A stretch of 64,000 nucleotides of DNA, taken from positions 3,902,501-3,966,500 of the forward strand of contig NZ_CP087106.1 of NCBI RefSeq assembly GCF_028583545.1, written 5' to 3'. Below the pieces are notes generated by a model. That model saw only the letters and a program-made list of their open reading frames with translations, was not told the DNA's origin and searched no databases. Source of the DNA: Methylobacterium sp. NMS14P. GTDB taxonomy: Bacteria; Pseudomonadota; Alphaproteobacteria; Rhizobiales; Beijerinckiaceae. This document shows positions 8,977-17,777 of this stretch, piece by piece; the first letter of the stretch is position 1; the number at the start of each line of letters is the position of its first letter. A program made the position numbers and the translations under genes.

Positions 8977-9171
8977 CTCGTCGAAGCCTGTCGCGTCAGG
9001 GGGTTCGATCCGACCCAGCGGTCTCGCTGCCGGTCCGGATCTCGGATGTGCCGGGCGGCGAGCGCCGCCGCGAAGAACGACGATCCCGGCAGGCCGAGAA
9101 CCCCCGCCTCTCTCCGAGTCTCGGCGAGAGGCAGGATGTCTCGAACCTGCCGCAGATCGGATCGATCTCGA

Positions 9172-9336
9172 TCAGTTCAGGTTGCCGGAGATCTGGCTGA
9201 ACTTGCTGGTCAGGCTGGTGCCGACGGTCTTCAGCGCGGTGATGATGGCCACGGCGATGAGGGCCGCGATCATGCCGTACTCGATGGCGGTGGCGCCGGA
9301 CTCGTCCGAAGCAAAACGCGTGAACAGGGTCTTCAT
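9172..9336 (-). CDS. flp: Flp family type IVb pilin
   Basis: A 54-residue prepilin subunit of the Tad/Flp pilus. The short leader ends at the processing site (ESGATAIEYG, cleavage just after the Gly with Glu at mature position 5), followed by the hydrophobic assembly helix MIAALIAVAIITALKTVG. ATG 9336 is chosen because GAAGGA precedes it; an in-frame start at 9360 would add eight residues. CpaA downstream is the likely processing peptidase. The AT-richer upstream region (9337-9480) probably holds the promoter; only one lone TTAAC half-site is seen there. Confidence 0.93.
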   Translation of the reverse strand: MKTLFTRFASDESGATAIEYGMIAALIAVAIITALKTVGTSLTSKFSQISGNLN

Positions 9337-9634
9337 AGAGGGTGATCCTTCGATCAACACAGAGCGAGATAAAACTTGCGCGATGCCCGATGAAGAATTT
9401 TCAGGTCTCGATCGGCGGCCTGCACAGACTGCCGATTACGCCTTGAAAATCGGTTAAATCGATCCCGCACCGACGTAAAAGGCCGTCTCGCTGCGAGTTT
9501 GGTGAAGGTTGGGTTTCACCGATACGGCACAGTGCCGCGACTTGGTCTTGCTTAGCGCTTCCTTCACGGGTTCCGCGCTAGCCTCGGGCCTCGGGTCGGA
9601 TCTCGTGGACCGCCCGCCGCCTTGAGGAACCCCG

Positions 9635-10126
9635 ATGCGCCGCATCCTGTCGATCGCGGGCCGAGCCGGCCTCGTCGTCCTGCTGACGGGCGCCGCGGCC
9701 GCGGCCGGGCAGCCCGATCTCCTGCCCGTCGTGACCGTCCTCGTGGACAACGCCAAGGTGCTCCGCCTGCCGGAGAAGACGTCGACCGTCATCGTCGGGA
9801 ACCCGATCATCGCCGAGGTGACGCCGCAGAAGAACGGCGTCCTCGTGCTCACCGGCAAGAGCTTCGGCTCCACCAACCTGATCGCCCTCGACAACGGCGG
9901 CGCCATGATCGCCGAGACCACCATCCGGGTCGAGGCGTCGCGGGACTCGACGATCACGGTGCAGCGCGGTCTCGATCGGGAATCCCTGTCCTGCACGCCG
10001 AGCTGCCAGCCGTCGGTGCAGCTCGGCGACTCGGCCAGCTATTTCGGTGCGACGAGCGGCCAGGCCGATGCCCGACGCAAGCTCGCGACCGGCGGCGGCG
10101 GCGCGGTTCCTGCGGGCGATCACTGA
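9635..10126 (+). CDS. Pilus assembly protein, CpaC N-terminal domain only
   Basis: A 163-residue exported protein: signal peptide (AGLVVLLTGAAAAAGQ), then the N-terminal domain found in front of Tad secretins (KVLRLPEKTSTVIVGNPIIAEVTP, VLVLTGKSFGSTNLIALD). A CpaC secretin would continue for another 300 residues; here the protein ends after a cysteine pair (SCTPSCQPS) and a Gly/Ala tail. It may be an accessory component, or compete with the real CpaC N-domain. It is divergent from the flp gene. Confidence 0.82.
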   Translation: MRRILSIAGRAGLVVLLTGAAAAAGQPDLLPVVTVLVDNAKVLRLPEKTSTVIVGNPIIAEVTPQKNGVLVLTGKSFGSTNLIALDNGGAMIAETTIRVEASRDSTITVQRGLDRESLSCTPSCQPSVQLGDSASYFGATSGQADARRKLATGGGGAVPAGDH

Positions 10127-10239
10127 TCGGGCCGGAGTTCCACCGCGACACCGGCCGCGACCTGGGGCAGGATCCCCCGGCCCTCGCCGATTCGCCGCGA
10201 TGCCGCGGGGGCGATGACGCCAGGGAGACGTCGAGGCCG

Positions 10240-10887
10240 ATGTCCGCCATCACCCGCAACCCGCCGCCGCCCGCCGTCGACCCGACGGTGCTGGCAGCGT
10301 TCCGCGACGTCTCGACGGCCACGATCAGCGACTGCCTGGCGCGGATGCCGGTCCTGGCCGGGCTGCGCCCGTTCCACCGCGGCGGTTCGCTCGTCGGCAC
10401 GGCCTTCACGGTCCGCGTCCGAAGCGGCGACAACCTGGCCATCCATCAGGCTCTGGAGGAGGTTCGCCCCGGCGACGTGATCGTGGTCGACGGCGGCGGC
10501 GACACGGGCCGCGCGCTGGTGGGCGACATCATGAAGGCCATCGCCGAGAGCCGGGGCGTGGTCGGATTCGTGATCGACGGCGCCGTGCGCGACACGACGG
10601 CCTTCGCGGGCTCGACCTTTCCCTGCTACGCCCGCGACGCGACGCCGCGGGGGCCGTTCAAGACCGGTCCCGGCGCGATCAACGTGCCGGTCTGCGTCGG
10701 AGGCTGGACGGTGAACCCGGGCGACGTGGTGGTCGGCGACGCCGACGGCGTCGTGTCCTTCCCGCCCAGCGACGCGGCGGCCCTGCTCGACGCCGCGCGG
10801 GCGCAGGCGGCCCGCGAGGCGGAGGTTTTGGAGCAGATCCGGGCCGGTCGCTACGACGGCCGCTACGCCCGGGTGGCGCAGGGCTGA
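10240..10887 (+). CDS. RraA/HMG-CHA aldolase family protein (possible oxaloacetate decarboxylase)
   Basis: A 215-residue RraA-fold protein. It shows the family sequence VVDGGGDTGRALVGDIM and VIDGAVRD with the paired arginine 117 and aspartate 118 that bind substrate and metal in class II pyruvate aldolases. Such proteins often carry the misleading name demethylmenaquinone methyltransferase; many are oxaloacetate decarboxylases or 4-hydroxy-4-methyl-2-oxoglutarate aldolases. The neighbouring D-tartrate dehydratase makes oxaloacetate, so decarboxylation to pyruvate is an attractive role (inference). ATG 10240 has a nearby GAGG. The 3' end overlaps the convergent LysR gene by 25 bp. Confidence 0.82.
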   Translation: MSAITRNPPPPAVDPTVLAAFRDVSTATISDCLARMPVLAGLRPFHRGGSLVGTAFTVRVRSGDNLAIHQALEEVRPGDVIVVDGGGDTGRALVGDIMKAIAESRGVVGFVIDGAVRDTTAFAGSTFPCYARDATPRGPFKTGPGAINVPVCVGGWTVNPGDVVVGDADGVVSFPPSDAAALLDAARAQAAREAEVLEQIRAGRYDGRYARVAQG

Positions 10888-11777
10888 TCGGGCCGGTCCC
10901 GCTCGGGCGCGTGCAGGCGCTGCCACAGGGCATCGGCCGCGCCGCCTCGGCTCTCCCGCACCCGGAACAGCCGGATCTCCACCGGAACGTCCAGCTCTTC
11001 CGGACCTGCCCGAACGAGCCGTCCGCGGGCAATCGCCGCTTCCGCGAGTGTCGCCGGGAGCCACGCGACTCCGTCGCCGTCCTGAGCCATGGTCATCAGC
11101 GTCGCCGCCAGGTGGGACGTGAAGGCCGGCGCGTGGCCGGCCGCCACCCCGCTCGCCGCGAGGATCCGGCCGAGCCCCGAGGCCTCGCCGTAGGCGAGAT
11201 AGCGGACAGCCCCGGTCAGGGGCCAGAGCGGCGCCCCGCCGGATGTCGGCGCGCAGAGCGGCACCAGGCTGTCCGCGCCGACCGGGACGGACTCGCAGCG
11301 GCCATCTTCGAGGCGGCTGGGAAGGTCCGCGCGATGGTGGCACAGGAGCAGCTGCACCTCGCCGGCCAGCAGGATCGCCTCGCAGGCCGCCATGCTGTCC
11401 GAGACCAGGTTGAGGGTACCGAGCGCCTCGAAGGGCGCGTGCTGCCGGATCCAGCCCGGAAAGAACGTGAACGACAGCGCGTGCGTGGCCGCGATCGCGA
11501 GGCTCGCGTCCGCGCGCGCACCGGCCGCCCGGGCCTCACGGCGCGCCCGATCCAGGCCCCGCATCAGGTCCTCGGCGTCCGGTTGGAAACGCGCTCCGGC
11601 GGCGGTCAGGATCGCCCCCTGGGCGCTCCGCAGGAACAGCGGCGTCCCGACCCACTCCTCCAGCGCGCGGATCCGTCGGCTGAAGGCCGGCTGCGTCACG
11701 TGCCGGGCCTCGGCGGCCCGCGAGAAGGTCCGGTGCTCGGCGAGCGCGAGGAAATCCCTCACCCAGTCCAGATCCAT
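10863..11777 (-). CDS. LysR family transcriptional regulator
   Basis: A 304-residue DNA-binding regulator. The winged helix-turn-helix is at the N-terminus (MDLDWVRDFLALAEHRTFSRAAE, VTQPAFSRRIRALEEWVG, LFLRS), followed by a periplasmic-binding-protein-like effector domain. It diverges from the D-tartrate dehydratase gene across 119 bp that contain a T-N11-A dyad, and its end overlaps the RraA-family gene. That placement suggests it controls tartrate utilisation with tartrate or a related acid as inducer (inference). Confidence 0.93.
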   Translation of the reverse strand: MDLDWVRDFLALAEHRTFSRAAEARHVTQPAFSRRIRALEEWVGTPLFLRSAQGAILTAAGARFQPDAEDLMRGLDRARREARAAGARADASLAIAATHALSFTFFPGWIRQHAPFEALGTLNLVSDSMAACEAILLAGEVQLLLCHHRADLPSRLEDGRCESVPVGADSLVPLCAPTSGGAPLWPLTGAVRYLAYGEASGLGRILAASGVAAGHAPAFTSHLAATLMTMAQDGDGVAWLPATLAEAAIARGRLVRAGPEELDVPVEIRLFRVRESRGGAADALWQRLHAPERDRPDQPCATRA

Positions 11778-11804
11778 GGCGCGCCTCTCCGACAGGACCG
11801 GGCC

Positions 11805-11821
11805 GATGCCGTCTGCGCATC
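11805..11821. promoter_or_regulatory. Candidate LysR operator (T-N11-A dyad)
   Basis: GATGC-N7-GCATC is a perfect 5+5 bp inverted repeat whose T and A (11807 and 11819) are separated by 11 bases, the classic LysR box. It lies 28 bp upstream of the lysR start and 76 bp upstream of the tarD start, the usual position for divergent autoregulation and target activation. Confidence 0.55.
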
Positions 11822-11896
11822 GCGCGCTCCGGAAACGGCATTGGCTGCCCGGGTGCGGCCGACGCTATGGCACCGGGACGCACCGGGGAGACAGCC

Positions 11897-13060
11897 ATGC
11901 GCATCGTCGACGTCCGCGAGGTCACCAAGCCGATCGCCTCGCCGATCCGCAACGCCTACATCGACTTCTCGAAGATGACCACGAGCCTCGTCGCGGTGGT
12001 CACCGACGTGGTGCGCGACGGCCGGCGGGTCGTCGGCTACGGCTTCAACTCCAACGGTCGCTACGGCCAGGGCGGCCTGATCCGCGAGCGCTTCCGCGAC
12101 CGGATCCTGGAGGCCGATCCGGACAGTCTCCTCGTCGACGCGGGCGACAACCTCGACCCGCACCGGATCTGGGCCGCCATGATGCGCAACGAGAAGCCCG
12201 GCGGCCACGGCGAGCGCTCGGTGGCGGTGGGCACCCTCGACATGGCGATCTGGGACGCGGCGGCGAAGATCGCCGGGAAGCCGCTGTTCCGGATGCTCGC
12301 CGAGCGGAACGGCGTCGCCGCCAACCCGCGGGTCTTCGTCTACGCGGCGGGCGGCTACTACTACCCCGGCAAGGACGATTCCGCCCTCCGTGCCGAGATG
12401 CGCGGCTATCTCGACCGCGGCTACAATGTCGTGAAGATGAAGATCGGCGGCGCGCCGATCGACGAGGACCGGCGCCGGATCGAGGCCGTGCTCGCCGAGA
12501 TCGACGGACGGGGCCGCCTCGCGGTGGACGCCAATGGCCGCCTCGATCTCGAGACCGCCATCGCGTACGCGCGGATGCTGCGTCAGTACCCGCTGTACTG
12601 GTACGAGGAGGCGGGCGACCCGCTGGACTACGCCCTTCAGGCGGCGCTCGCACCCCATTATCCCGGGCCGATGGCCACCGGCGAGAACCTGTTCTCGCAC
12701 CAGGATGCGCGCAATCTCCTGCGCTACGGCAACATGCGGCCCGACCGCGACTGGCTGCAGTTCGACTGCGCCCTGTCGTACGGGCTGGTGGAGTACCTGC
12801 GCATCCTCGAGGTGCTGGCCGAATTCGGCTGGTCGCCCTCCCGCTGCGTCCCGCATGGCGGGCACCAGATGTCGCTCAACATCGCGGCCGGCCTCGGCCT
12901 CGGCGGCAACGAGAGCTACCCGGACCTGTTCCAGCCCTACGGCGGCTTTCCCGACGGGGTGCGGGTCGAGGACGGTCACATCACCATGCCGGACCTGCCG
13001 GGCATCGGTTTCGAGGGCAAGTCGGACCTGATCGCGGAGATGCGCGCCCTCGCGGCGTAG
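11897..13060 (+). CDS. tarD: D-tartrate dehydratase (enolase superfamily)
   Basis: Dehydrates D-tartrate, giving oxaloacetate. The 387-residue sequence is very similar along its length to what I recall of the characterised Bradyrhizobium enzyme (for example FNSNGRYGQGGLIRERF, VFVYAAGGYYYPGK). The superfamily residues are present: the KMK pair (K180/K182), D211 in DANG, glutamates in YEEAGDP and GENLF as further metal ligands, and H320 in PHGGHQ. ATG 11897 has GGGGAG upstream; an in-frame ATG at 11867 lacks one. It is divergent from the LysR gene; no tartrate transporter lies nearby. Confidence 0.93.
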   Translation: MRIVDVREVTKPIASPIRNAYIDFSKMTTSLVAVVTDVVRDGRRVVGYGFNSNGRYGQGGLIRERFRDRILEADPDSLLVDAGDNLDPHRIWAAMMRNEKPGGHGERSVAVGTLDMAIWDAAAKIAGKPLFRMLAERNGVAANPRVFVYAAGGYYYPGKDDSALRAEMRGYLDRGYNVVKMKIGGAPIDEDRRRIEAVLAEIDGRGRLAVDANGRLDLETAIAYARMLRQYPLYWYEEAGDPLDYALQAALAPHYPGPMATGENLFSHQDARNLLRYGNMRPDRDWLQFDCALSYGLVEYLRILEVLAEFGWSPSRCVPHGGHQMSLNIAAGLGLGGNESYPDLFQPYGGFPDGVRVEDGHITMPDLPGIGFEGKSDLIAEMRALAA

Positions 13061-13099
13061 CGCGCCGATCCGGCCGGCCTTGCGGAGCGCGGCGCCCCG

Positions 13100-13789
13100 G
13101 TGGACGATGGCGCCATGGATTCCGGCCCCCTCACCTACGCGATCGGCGACGTCCACGGCTGCGCCGCCCTCCTCGACGCGCTGCTGGAGCGGATCGCCGA
13201 CCACGCGGGCGACCGACCCCACCGGCTGGTCTTCCTCGGGGACTACATCGACCGCGGTCCCGACAGCGCCGCGGTGCTCCGCACCGTGAGCCGCCTGAAC
13301 TGGGCCGAGCCGGAGCGCGTCGTCTGCCTGATGGGCAATCACGAGCGGATGCTGCTCGACGCGCTCCAGACGCGAAGCGCGGCCGCGCACTGGATGTACA
13401 ACGGCGGGGAGGCGACGCTCGACTCGTTCGGCGCGCGGGACCCCGCCGGCCTGCCCCGGGACACCCTCGACTGGATCGAGGCGCTCCCGACGCTGCACGG
13501 TGACGGCGCCCACTGGTACGTGCATGCCGGCCTGCGACCCGGCGCGGACGCCCTCGATTCGGACGCGCACGATCGCCTGTGGATCCGCGAGCCGTTCCTC
13601 GAGGGCGACCACGATTTCGGGCGGCACGTGGTCCACGGCCACACGCCGCAGCGGAGCGGGCGCCCGGAGGTTCGCCGGTTCCGCACCAATCTCGACACCG
13701 CGGCCGTCTACGGCGGCACCCTCACCGCCGGCATCTTCTCGGACGCGCAGGGACCGGCCCTGGAGTTCCTGCAGGTGAGAGCAGCCTAG
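13100..13789 (+). CDS. Metallophosphoesterase (bacterial Ser/Thr-type phosphatase family)
   Basis: A 229-residue calcineurin-like phosphoesterase. The dinuclear metal site motifs are in order: GDVHGC, GDYIDRGPDS, GNHE, then VHAGL and HGHTP. It resembles the bacteriophage-lambda-type/PrpA protein phosphatases, but small-molecule substrates such as diadenosine tetraphosphate cannot be excluded. An in-frame ATG at 13115 is an alternative start; neither has a strong ribosome site. It lies 39 bp after tarD but is probably not functionally linked. Confidence 0.87.
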   Translation: MDDGAMDSGPLTYAIGDVHGCAALLDALLERIADHAGDRPHRLVFLGDYIDRGPDSAAVLRTVSRLNWAEPERVVCLMGNHERMLLDALQTRSAAAHWMYNGGEATLDSFGARDPAGLPRDTLDWIEALPTLHGDGAHWYVHAGLRPGADALDSDAHDRLWIREPFLEGDHDFGRHVVHGHTPQRSGRPEVRRFRTNLDTAAVYGGTLTAGIFSDAQGPALEFLQVRAA

Positions 13790-13802
13790 GGGGCGAAGTC
13801 GC

Positions 13803-13893
13803 CGTCATTGCGAGCGGAGCGAAGCAACCCGGGGCTGCCCGCATCACTCGGCCTGGCGCCGTCCGGATCGCTTCGCTCCGCTCGCAAAGACGG
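13803..13893. repeat. Dispersed palindromic repeat, copy 1
   Basis: A ~91 bp element whose outer ~28 bp are imperfect inverted repeats built around GCGAGCGGAGCGAAGC on the left and GCTTCGCTCCGCTCGC on the right, with a variable middle. Three more copies lie at 19382-19474, 42324-42413 and 51817-51909. It sits between convergent genes. It looks like a non-coding mobile palindromic unit, which could fold into a long hairpin in RNA and act as a terminator. Confidence 0.85.
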
Positions 13894-13920
13894 TGGCCGG
13901 CGGGCCACCGGTCGGAGCCG

Positions 13921-14304
13921 TCAGACGCCGCGCCGCGCCGGCACGAGCGCGCAGAGGATCCCGAAGAGCCACCCGGCCATCAGGGCGAAGCCGCCGGTGG
14001 GCGCGGCCATCGGGAAGAGTGCGTGCTGGAACCACGCGCGCACCGAGAGGTCGCCGCAGAACAGGATCAGGCCGACGACCAGGAGCCCGGCCGCGCCGCG
14101 CGCGAGGCCGGCCCGGGCGAGGCCCGAGGCCCCGAAGCCGACCAGCGCCAGGATGGCGGGGGCGTGGAACAGCAGGAACTGCGCCGCCGTCTTCAGCGAG
14201 TCCGCCCCGGGGATGTGCGCCGCGGCGGCGCTCAGCGCGACGCCGAGCAGTCCGGCCAAGCCGGCGAGCGCCGCGAGCGCCCGGTCGACACCCGCGAGTC
14301 TCAC
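13921..14304 (-). CDS. DUF423 membrane protein
   Basis: A 127-residue protein with four predicted membrane helices (for example [58 protein letters not shown]), matching the YgdD/DUF423 family of unknown function. It starts at GTG 14304, whose GTGA overlaps the stop codon of engB; this coupling supports the start and operon membership. Confidence 0.82.
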   Translation of the reverse strand: MRLAGVDRALAALAGLAGLLGVALSAAAAHIPGADSLKTAAQFLLFHAPAILALVGFGASGLARAGLARGAAGLLVVGLILFCGDLSVRAWFQHALFPMAAPTGGFALMAGWLFGILCALVPARRGV

Positions 14305-14966
14305 GCGCCGCGCTCCGCCAGGAGCTTGGCGATGGCCGCCCGCAGATCCGGCACGCCGGAATCGTCCCGGCTCGAGGTGAGGATCACCTGCGGGTAGGCG
14401 GCCGGGCGCTTGGCGAGACCCGCCTCGATCCCGGCGATGCGGCTCGCGACCTCGCCCTTCTTGAGGGAATCGCCCTTGGTCAGCACGACCTGATAGCTCA
14501 CCGCGGCCTTGTCGAGGCCGTCGAGCACGTCGGTGTCGATCGACTTGAAGCCGTGCCGGGCGTCGATCAGCATGAACACCCGGGCGAGGTTCGCGCGGCC
14601 CTTGAGGTAGGAGTGGATCAGCCGGGTCCACGCCTCGACCTTGGCCTTCTCGACGGCGGCGTAGCCGTAGCCGGGCATGTCGACCAGCGACAGGCGCTCG
14701 CCGATCCGGAAGAAGTTGAGCTGCTGCGTCCGGCCCGGCGTGTGCGAGGTCCGCGCCAGGGTGTTGCGCCCGGTGAGCGCGTTGATCAGGCTCGACTTGC
14801 CGACATTCGAGCGCCCCGCGAACGCGATCTCGACGCCCTCCATGGGCGGCAGCCGGTCGAGGATCTGGGCGGCCGCGTAGAAGTCGGCGGCGCCGGCAAA
14901 GAGAAGGCGGCCGGCCTCGAGGAGGTCGGCCGCGTCGTCGTTGGTGTCGGTCCCTGTGTCGTGCAC
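14301..14966 (-). CDS. engB: Ribosome biogenesis GTPase EngB (YihA/YsxC)
   Basis: Essential GTPase in large-subunit ribosome assembly. G motifs in the 221-residue protein: GRSNVGKSS (P-loop), [11 protein letters not shown] (switch I), DMPGYGYA (G3) and LTKGD (G4). The start is 13 bp from the stop of yidC and its end is coupled to DUF423, so it is part of the rpmH-rnpA-yidC-engB cluster. Confidence 0.95.
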   Translation of the reverse strand: MHDTGTDTNDDAADLLEAGRLLFAGAADFYAAAQILDRLPPMEGVEIAFAGRSNVGKSSLINALTGRNTLARTSHTPGRTQQLNFFRIGERLSLVDMPGYGYAAVEKAKVEAWTRLIHSYLKGRANLARVFMLIDARHGFKSIDTDVLDGLDKAAVSYQVVLTKGDSLKKGEVASRIAGIEAGLAKRPAAYPQVILTSSRDDSGVPDLRAAIAKLLAERGA

Positions 14967-14979
14967 GGCGTCTCGCCCG

Positions 14980-16827
14980 TCAGCTCTTGGTGGTGGCCGC
15001 CTTGGTGCCGCCGCGCTTGAACGTGGTCCGGAGATTGTCCCACAGCTCCACCTTCACGCCGTTGCGGCGCATGATGACGTACTGCTGGATCACCGACAGG
15101 GTGTTGTTCCAGGCCCAGTAGATCACGAGGCCGGCGGGGAACGAGCCCAGCATGAAGGTGAACACGATCGGCATGAAGGTGAAGATCTGCGCCTGGACCG
15201 GGTCCGGCGGCGCGGGGTTCATCTTCATCTGCACGAACATGGTCACGCCCATGATCAGCGGCCAGACGCCCAGGTGCACGAAGTCGGGCGCCGGGAACGG
15301 CAGCAGGCCGAACAGGTTCACGATGCTCGTCGGATCCGGCGCCGCGAGGTCGTGGATCCAGCCGAAGAACGGCGCGTGCCGCATCTCGATGGTGATGAAC
15401 AGGACCTTGTAGAGCGCGAAGAAGACCGGGATCTGGATCAGCACCGGCCAGCAGCCGGCGACCGGATTGATCTTCTCCTTCTTGTACAGCTCCATCGTGG
15501 CCTGCTGCTGCTTCATGCGGTCGTCCTTGTACCGCTCGCGGATGGCGGCCATCTCCGGCTGCACGGCCTTCATCTTGGCCATGGAGACGTAGGACCGGTT
15601 CGCGATCGGCAGGAACAGCAGCTTCAGGCAGAAGGTCACCACCAGGATCGAGACGCCGAAATTGCCGAACAGGTGGTAGAAGAAGTCCAGCGCCCGGAAC
15701 ATCGGCTTGGTGATGAAGAAGAACCAGCCCCAGTCGATCATCAGATCGAAGTGCTTGATGCCGAGGTCCTTCTCGTAGTTGTTGATGACGTTGACTTCCT
15801 TGGCGCCCGCGAACAGCCGCTGCGTCGCGGTGGCCGAGGCGCCGGCGGCGAGGTTCAGGGCGTCGCCCCGCACGCTCGCCTGATAGACGTTGGTGGTGCC
15901 GTCGGTCCGGTCGGTGAAGGCGCCGGTGTAGGGCGTGTCCTGATCGGGGATCGCGGCCGCCGCCCAGTACTTGTCGGTGATGCCGACGAAGCCGCCGGTC
16001 ACGCCGCTCCAGGCCTTGCCCTTGGTGTTGGCACCACCGTAGGCGCCTTCCTTGGCGAGCTTGTCGTAGGTGAATTCCTGCAGGCCGTCGTTGCCGAGAT
16101 AGCCGATCATGCCCTCGTGCAGGACGTAGTAGCCCTGGGTGTGCGGCTTACCCCAGCGGGAGACGAGGCTGTACGGGTAGAGCGTGATGGCACCCGAGCC
16201 CTTGTTCTCGACCTCGTCGCGGATCGTGAACATGTACTTGTCGTCGACCGCGATGATCCGCTTGAAGACAAGGCCGGCGCCGTTGTCCCAGGTCAGGGTC
16301 ACGGGCATGCCCGGCGAGAGCGTCTTGCCGTCGCTGGTCCAGAGGGTGTCGTTGGTCGGCAGCGGACCGGCATTGGCACCGACCCAGCCGAACTCGGCGT
16401 AGTAGGGCGTCTCGGTCCCGGCCGGCGAGAACAGCACGATCTCGGGGCTCTTGGGGTCGATGGTCTCGTGGTAGTTCTTGAGCGAGACGTCGTCGACGCG
16501 GCCGCCCTTCAGGGCGATCGAGCCCGAGAGGGCCGGGGTCTCGATCCGGACGCGCGGCGAGCGGGCGAGCGCCGCCTCGCGGGAGACCGGGCCGCCCTGG
16601 GCGGTCGGCAGCGTGCCGGGCGCGGGCGCTGCCGGACCGCCCTCCTTCGGGGACGGCGAGGGCACGCCGTCCGGGGTCACGCCCGGGGGCTGCTGCGCGG
16701 CCTTGTTCTGCGCCTCGATCTGGCGCTGCTGCTCCATGCGCGGGCCGGCCACGAAGTACTGCCAGCCGAGCAGGACCAGCAGCGACAGGCCGATGGCCAC
16801 GAACATGTTCGTCTTGTCATTGCCCAT
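14980..16827 (-). CDS. yidC: Membrane protein insertase YidC
   Basis: Inserts and folds inner-membrane proteins, alone or with SecYEG. The 615-residue protein has an N-terminal anchor ([18 protein letters not shown]), a Pro/Ala-rich linker, a large periplasmic domain, and the conserved C-terminal five-helix 60-kDa insertase domain ([37 protein letters not shown], ending in a basic tail). ATG 16827 (MGNDKTNMF) is the normal start and lies 11 nt inside the end of rnpA. Confidence 0.96.
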   Translation of the reverse strand: MGNDKTNMFVAIGLSLLVLLGWQYFVAGPRMEQQRQIEAQNKAAQQPPGVTPDGVPSPSPKEGGPAAPAPGTLPTAQGGPVSREAALARSPRVRIETPALSGSIALKGGRVDDVSLKNYHETIDPKSPEIVLFSPAGTETPYYAEFGWVGANAGPLPTNDTLWTSDGKTLSPGMPVTLTWDNGAGLVFKRIIAVDDKYMFTIRDEVENKGSGAITLYPYSLVSRWGKPHTQGYYVLHEGMIGYLGNDGLQEFTYDKLAKEGAYGGANTKGKAWSGVTGGFVGITDKYWAAAAIPDQDTPYTGAFTDRTDGTTNVYQASVRGDALNLAAGASATATQRLFAGAKEVNVINNYEKDLGIKHFDLMIDWGWFFFITKPMFRALDFFYHLFGNFGVSILVVTFCLKLLFLPIANRSYVSMAKMKAVQPEMAAIRERYKDDRMKQQQATMELYKKEKINPVAGCWPVLIQIPVFFALYKVLFITIEMRHAPFFGWIHDLAAPDPTSIVNLFGLLPFPAPDFVHLGVWPLIMGVTMFVQMKMNPAPPDPVQAQIFTFMPIVFTFMLGSFPAGLVIYWAWNNTLSVIQQYVIMRRNGVKVELWDNLRTTFKRGGTKAATTKS

Positions 16828-17437
16828 CAGGGACACCGCCGCACGCGTTCGGAGTGGCAACAGGAGCATCGCCGGTCCCGGAGGACCTGCGCGCGCCTGT
16901 GATTCGGGGATCTCTGTCGCACCCCTGCGACGGGCCCATGTCGGCACCATCGGTCGGGGCCGCCCGCGCGGAGGCGCGGCCGGCTGCGTGCGGGAGAGAG
17001 GACGTCTGAGATGTGGTCGTGTCAGCGATCGGTCCGGAGCGTCGACCGCCGGATCGGCCGGAGGGCCTGTCCCCGCGGGGGGCCGCCGGGCGGGTCACCG
17101 CGGGAATCGCGCGGCGCAGATCCTCGGCGAGGACCTCGAAGGGTGCTTCGAGCGCCGGACGGCGGGCGATCAGCACGATGTCGGCCGGAAGGCCCGCGAG
17201 TTCGCTCGGCAGATCGGCCGCGACCAGGCCCAGGGCCGCGCGGAGGCGGCGCCGGATGCGGTTGCGCTCCGTCGCGTGACCGACACGCTTCGTGATGGTG
17301 AAACCGAGACGGAGGCCGGGGCAGACGTCCGGGTTCCGGAGACGCCCCTGCGCGGTCATGCGCTCGGTGTGAAAGCGACGCCCCTCGGCCGCCGCCAGGA
17401 AGTCGGGTCGTTTCTTGAGCCGCTCGATCGTCGCCAT
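16817..17437 (-). CDS. rnpA: Ribonuclease P protein component, with long C-terminal tail
   Basis: Protein subunit of RNase P, which trims tRNA 5' ends. The core ([51 protein letters not shown]) ends near residue 120. The frame then continues about 85 residues of Arg/Gly/Ser/Thr-rich low-complexity sequence and runs 11 nt into yidC, so the total of 206 is well above the usual 110-130. The tail may be a lineage-specific extension. The yidD gene often found between rnpA and yidC is absent. Confidence 0.9.
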   Translation of the reverse strand: MATIERLKKRPDFLAAAEGRRFHTERMTAQGRLRNPDVCPGLRLGFTITKRVGHATERNRIRRRLRAALGLVAADLPSELAGLPADIVLIARRPALEAPFEVLAEDLRRAIPAVTRPAAPRGDRPSGRSGGRRSGPIADTTTSQTSSLPHAAGRASARAAPTDGADMGPSQGCDRDPRITGARRSSGTGDAPVATPNACGGVPDGQ

Positions 17438-17516
17438 CGATGGTTCGATCCCGGCCGATACCACTTGCCTCGTGGCGCGAATGCCTGGGGGCGTCCGCGC
17501 CGGCGAGGATCAGGCC

Positions 17517-17651
17517 TCAGGCCGACAGGCGCTTGCGGCCGTGGGCGCGGCGGCGCGCGATGACCTTGCGGCCGCCGGCGGTGGCCATGCGCGCACGGAA
17601 CCCGTGACGGCGCTTACGGACGAGCTTGCTCGGCTGGTAGGTTCTCTTCAT
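17517..17651 (-). CDS. rpmH: 50S ribosomal protein L34
   Basis: A 44-residue ribosomal protein: it begins [18 protein letters not shown] and ends HGRKRLSA, matching L34 over its full length. It heads the rpmH-rnpA-yidC-engB cluster, 79 bp before rnpA. A good promoter (17778-17806) and a leader hairpin (17742-17760) lie upstream. Confidence 0.97.
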   Translation of the reverse strand: MKRTYQPSKLVRKRRHGFRARMATAGGRKVIARRRAHGRKRLSA

Positions 17652-17741
17652 GGCTCAGAGCCTTCAAAGGTCGAGGCGCGCTCGCGGGCAGCTAATGCTG
17701 CACCCGACCTTCACGCGTCCTGGTTGTCTGCAAACACGAAG

Positions 17742-17760
17742 GGCGCCCATGCGGGGCGCC
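17742..17760 (-). other. Hairpin in the apt-rpmH gap
   Basis: GGCGCCC and GGGCGCC form a perfect 7 bp stem with a 5-base loop (ATGCG). Read on the minus strand it lies after apt and downstream of the predicted rpmH start site, so it could be a weak apt terminator (followed only by CTTCGTGTTT) or a structured rpmH leader. Confidence 0.5.
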
Positions 17761-17777
17761 ACGTCGCGAGTGGCGGG

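Noticed and set aside
9501-9520. GGTGAA-N8-TTCACC dyad between flp and the CpaC-domain gene
   Set aside because: Arms of six bases with an eight-base gap are expected by chance; no T-run and no regulator link.
14941-16902. 653-codon plus-strand frame opposite yidC
   Set aside because: Antisense to a fully conserved yidC; the sequence is a His/Asp/Val-rich mirror without domain features.
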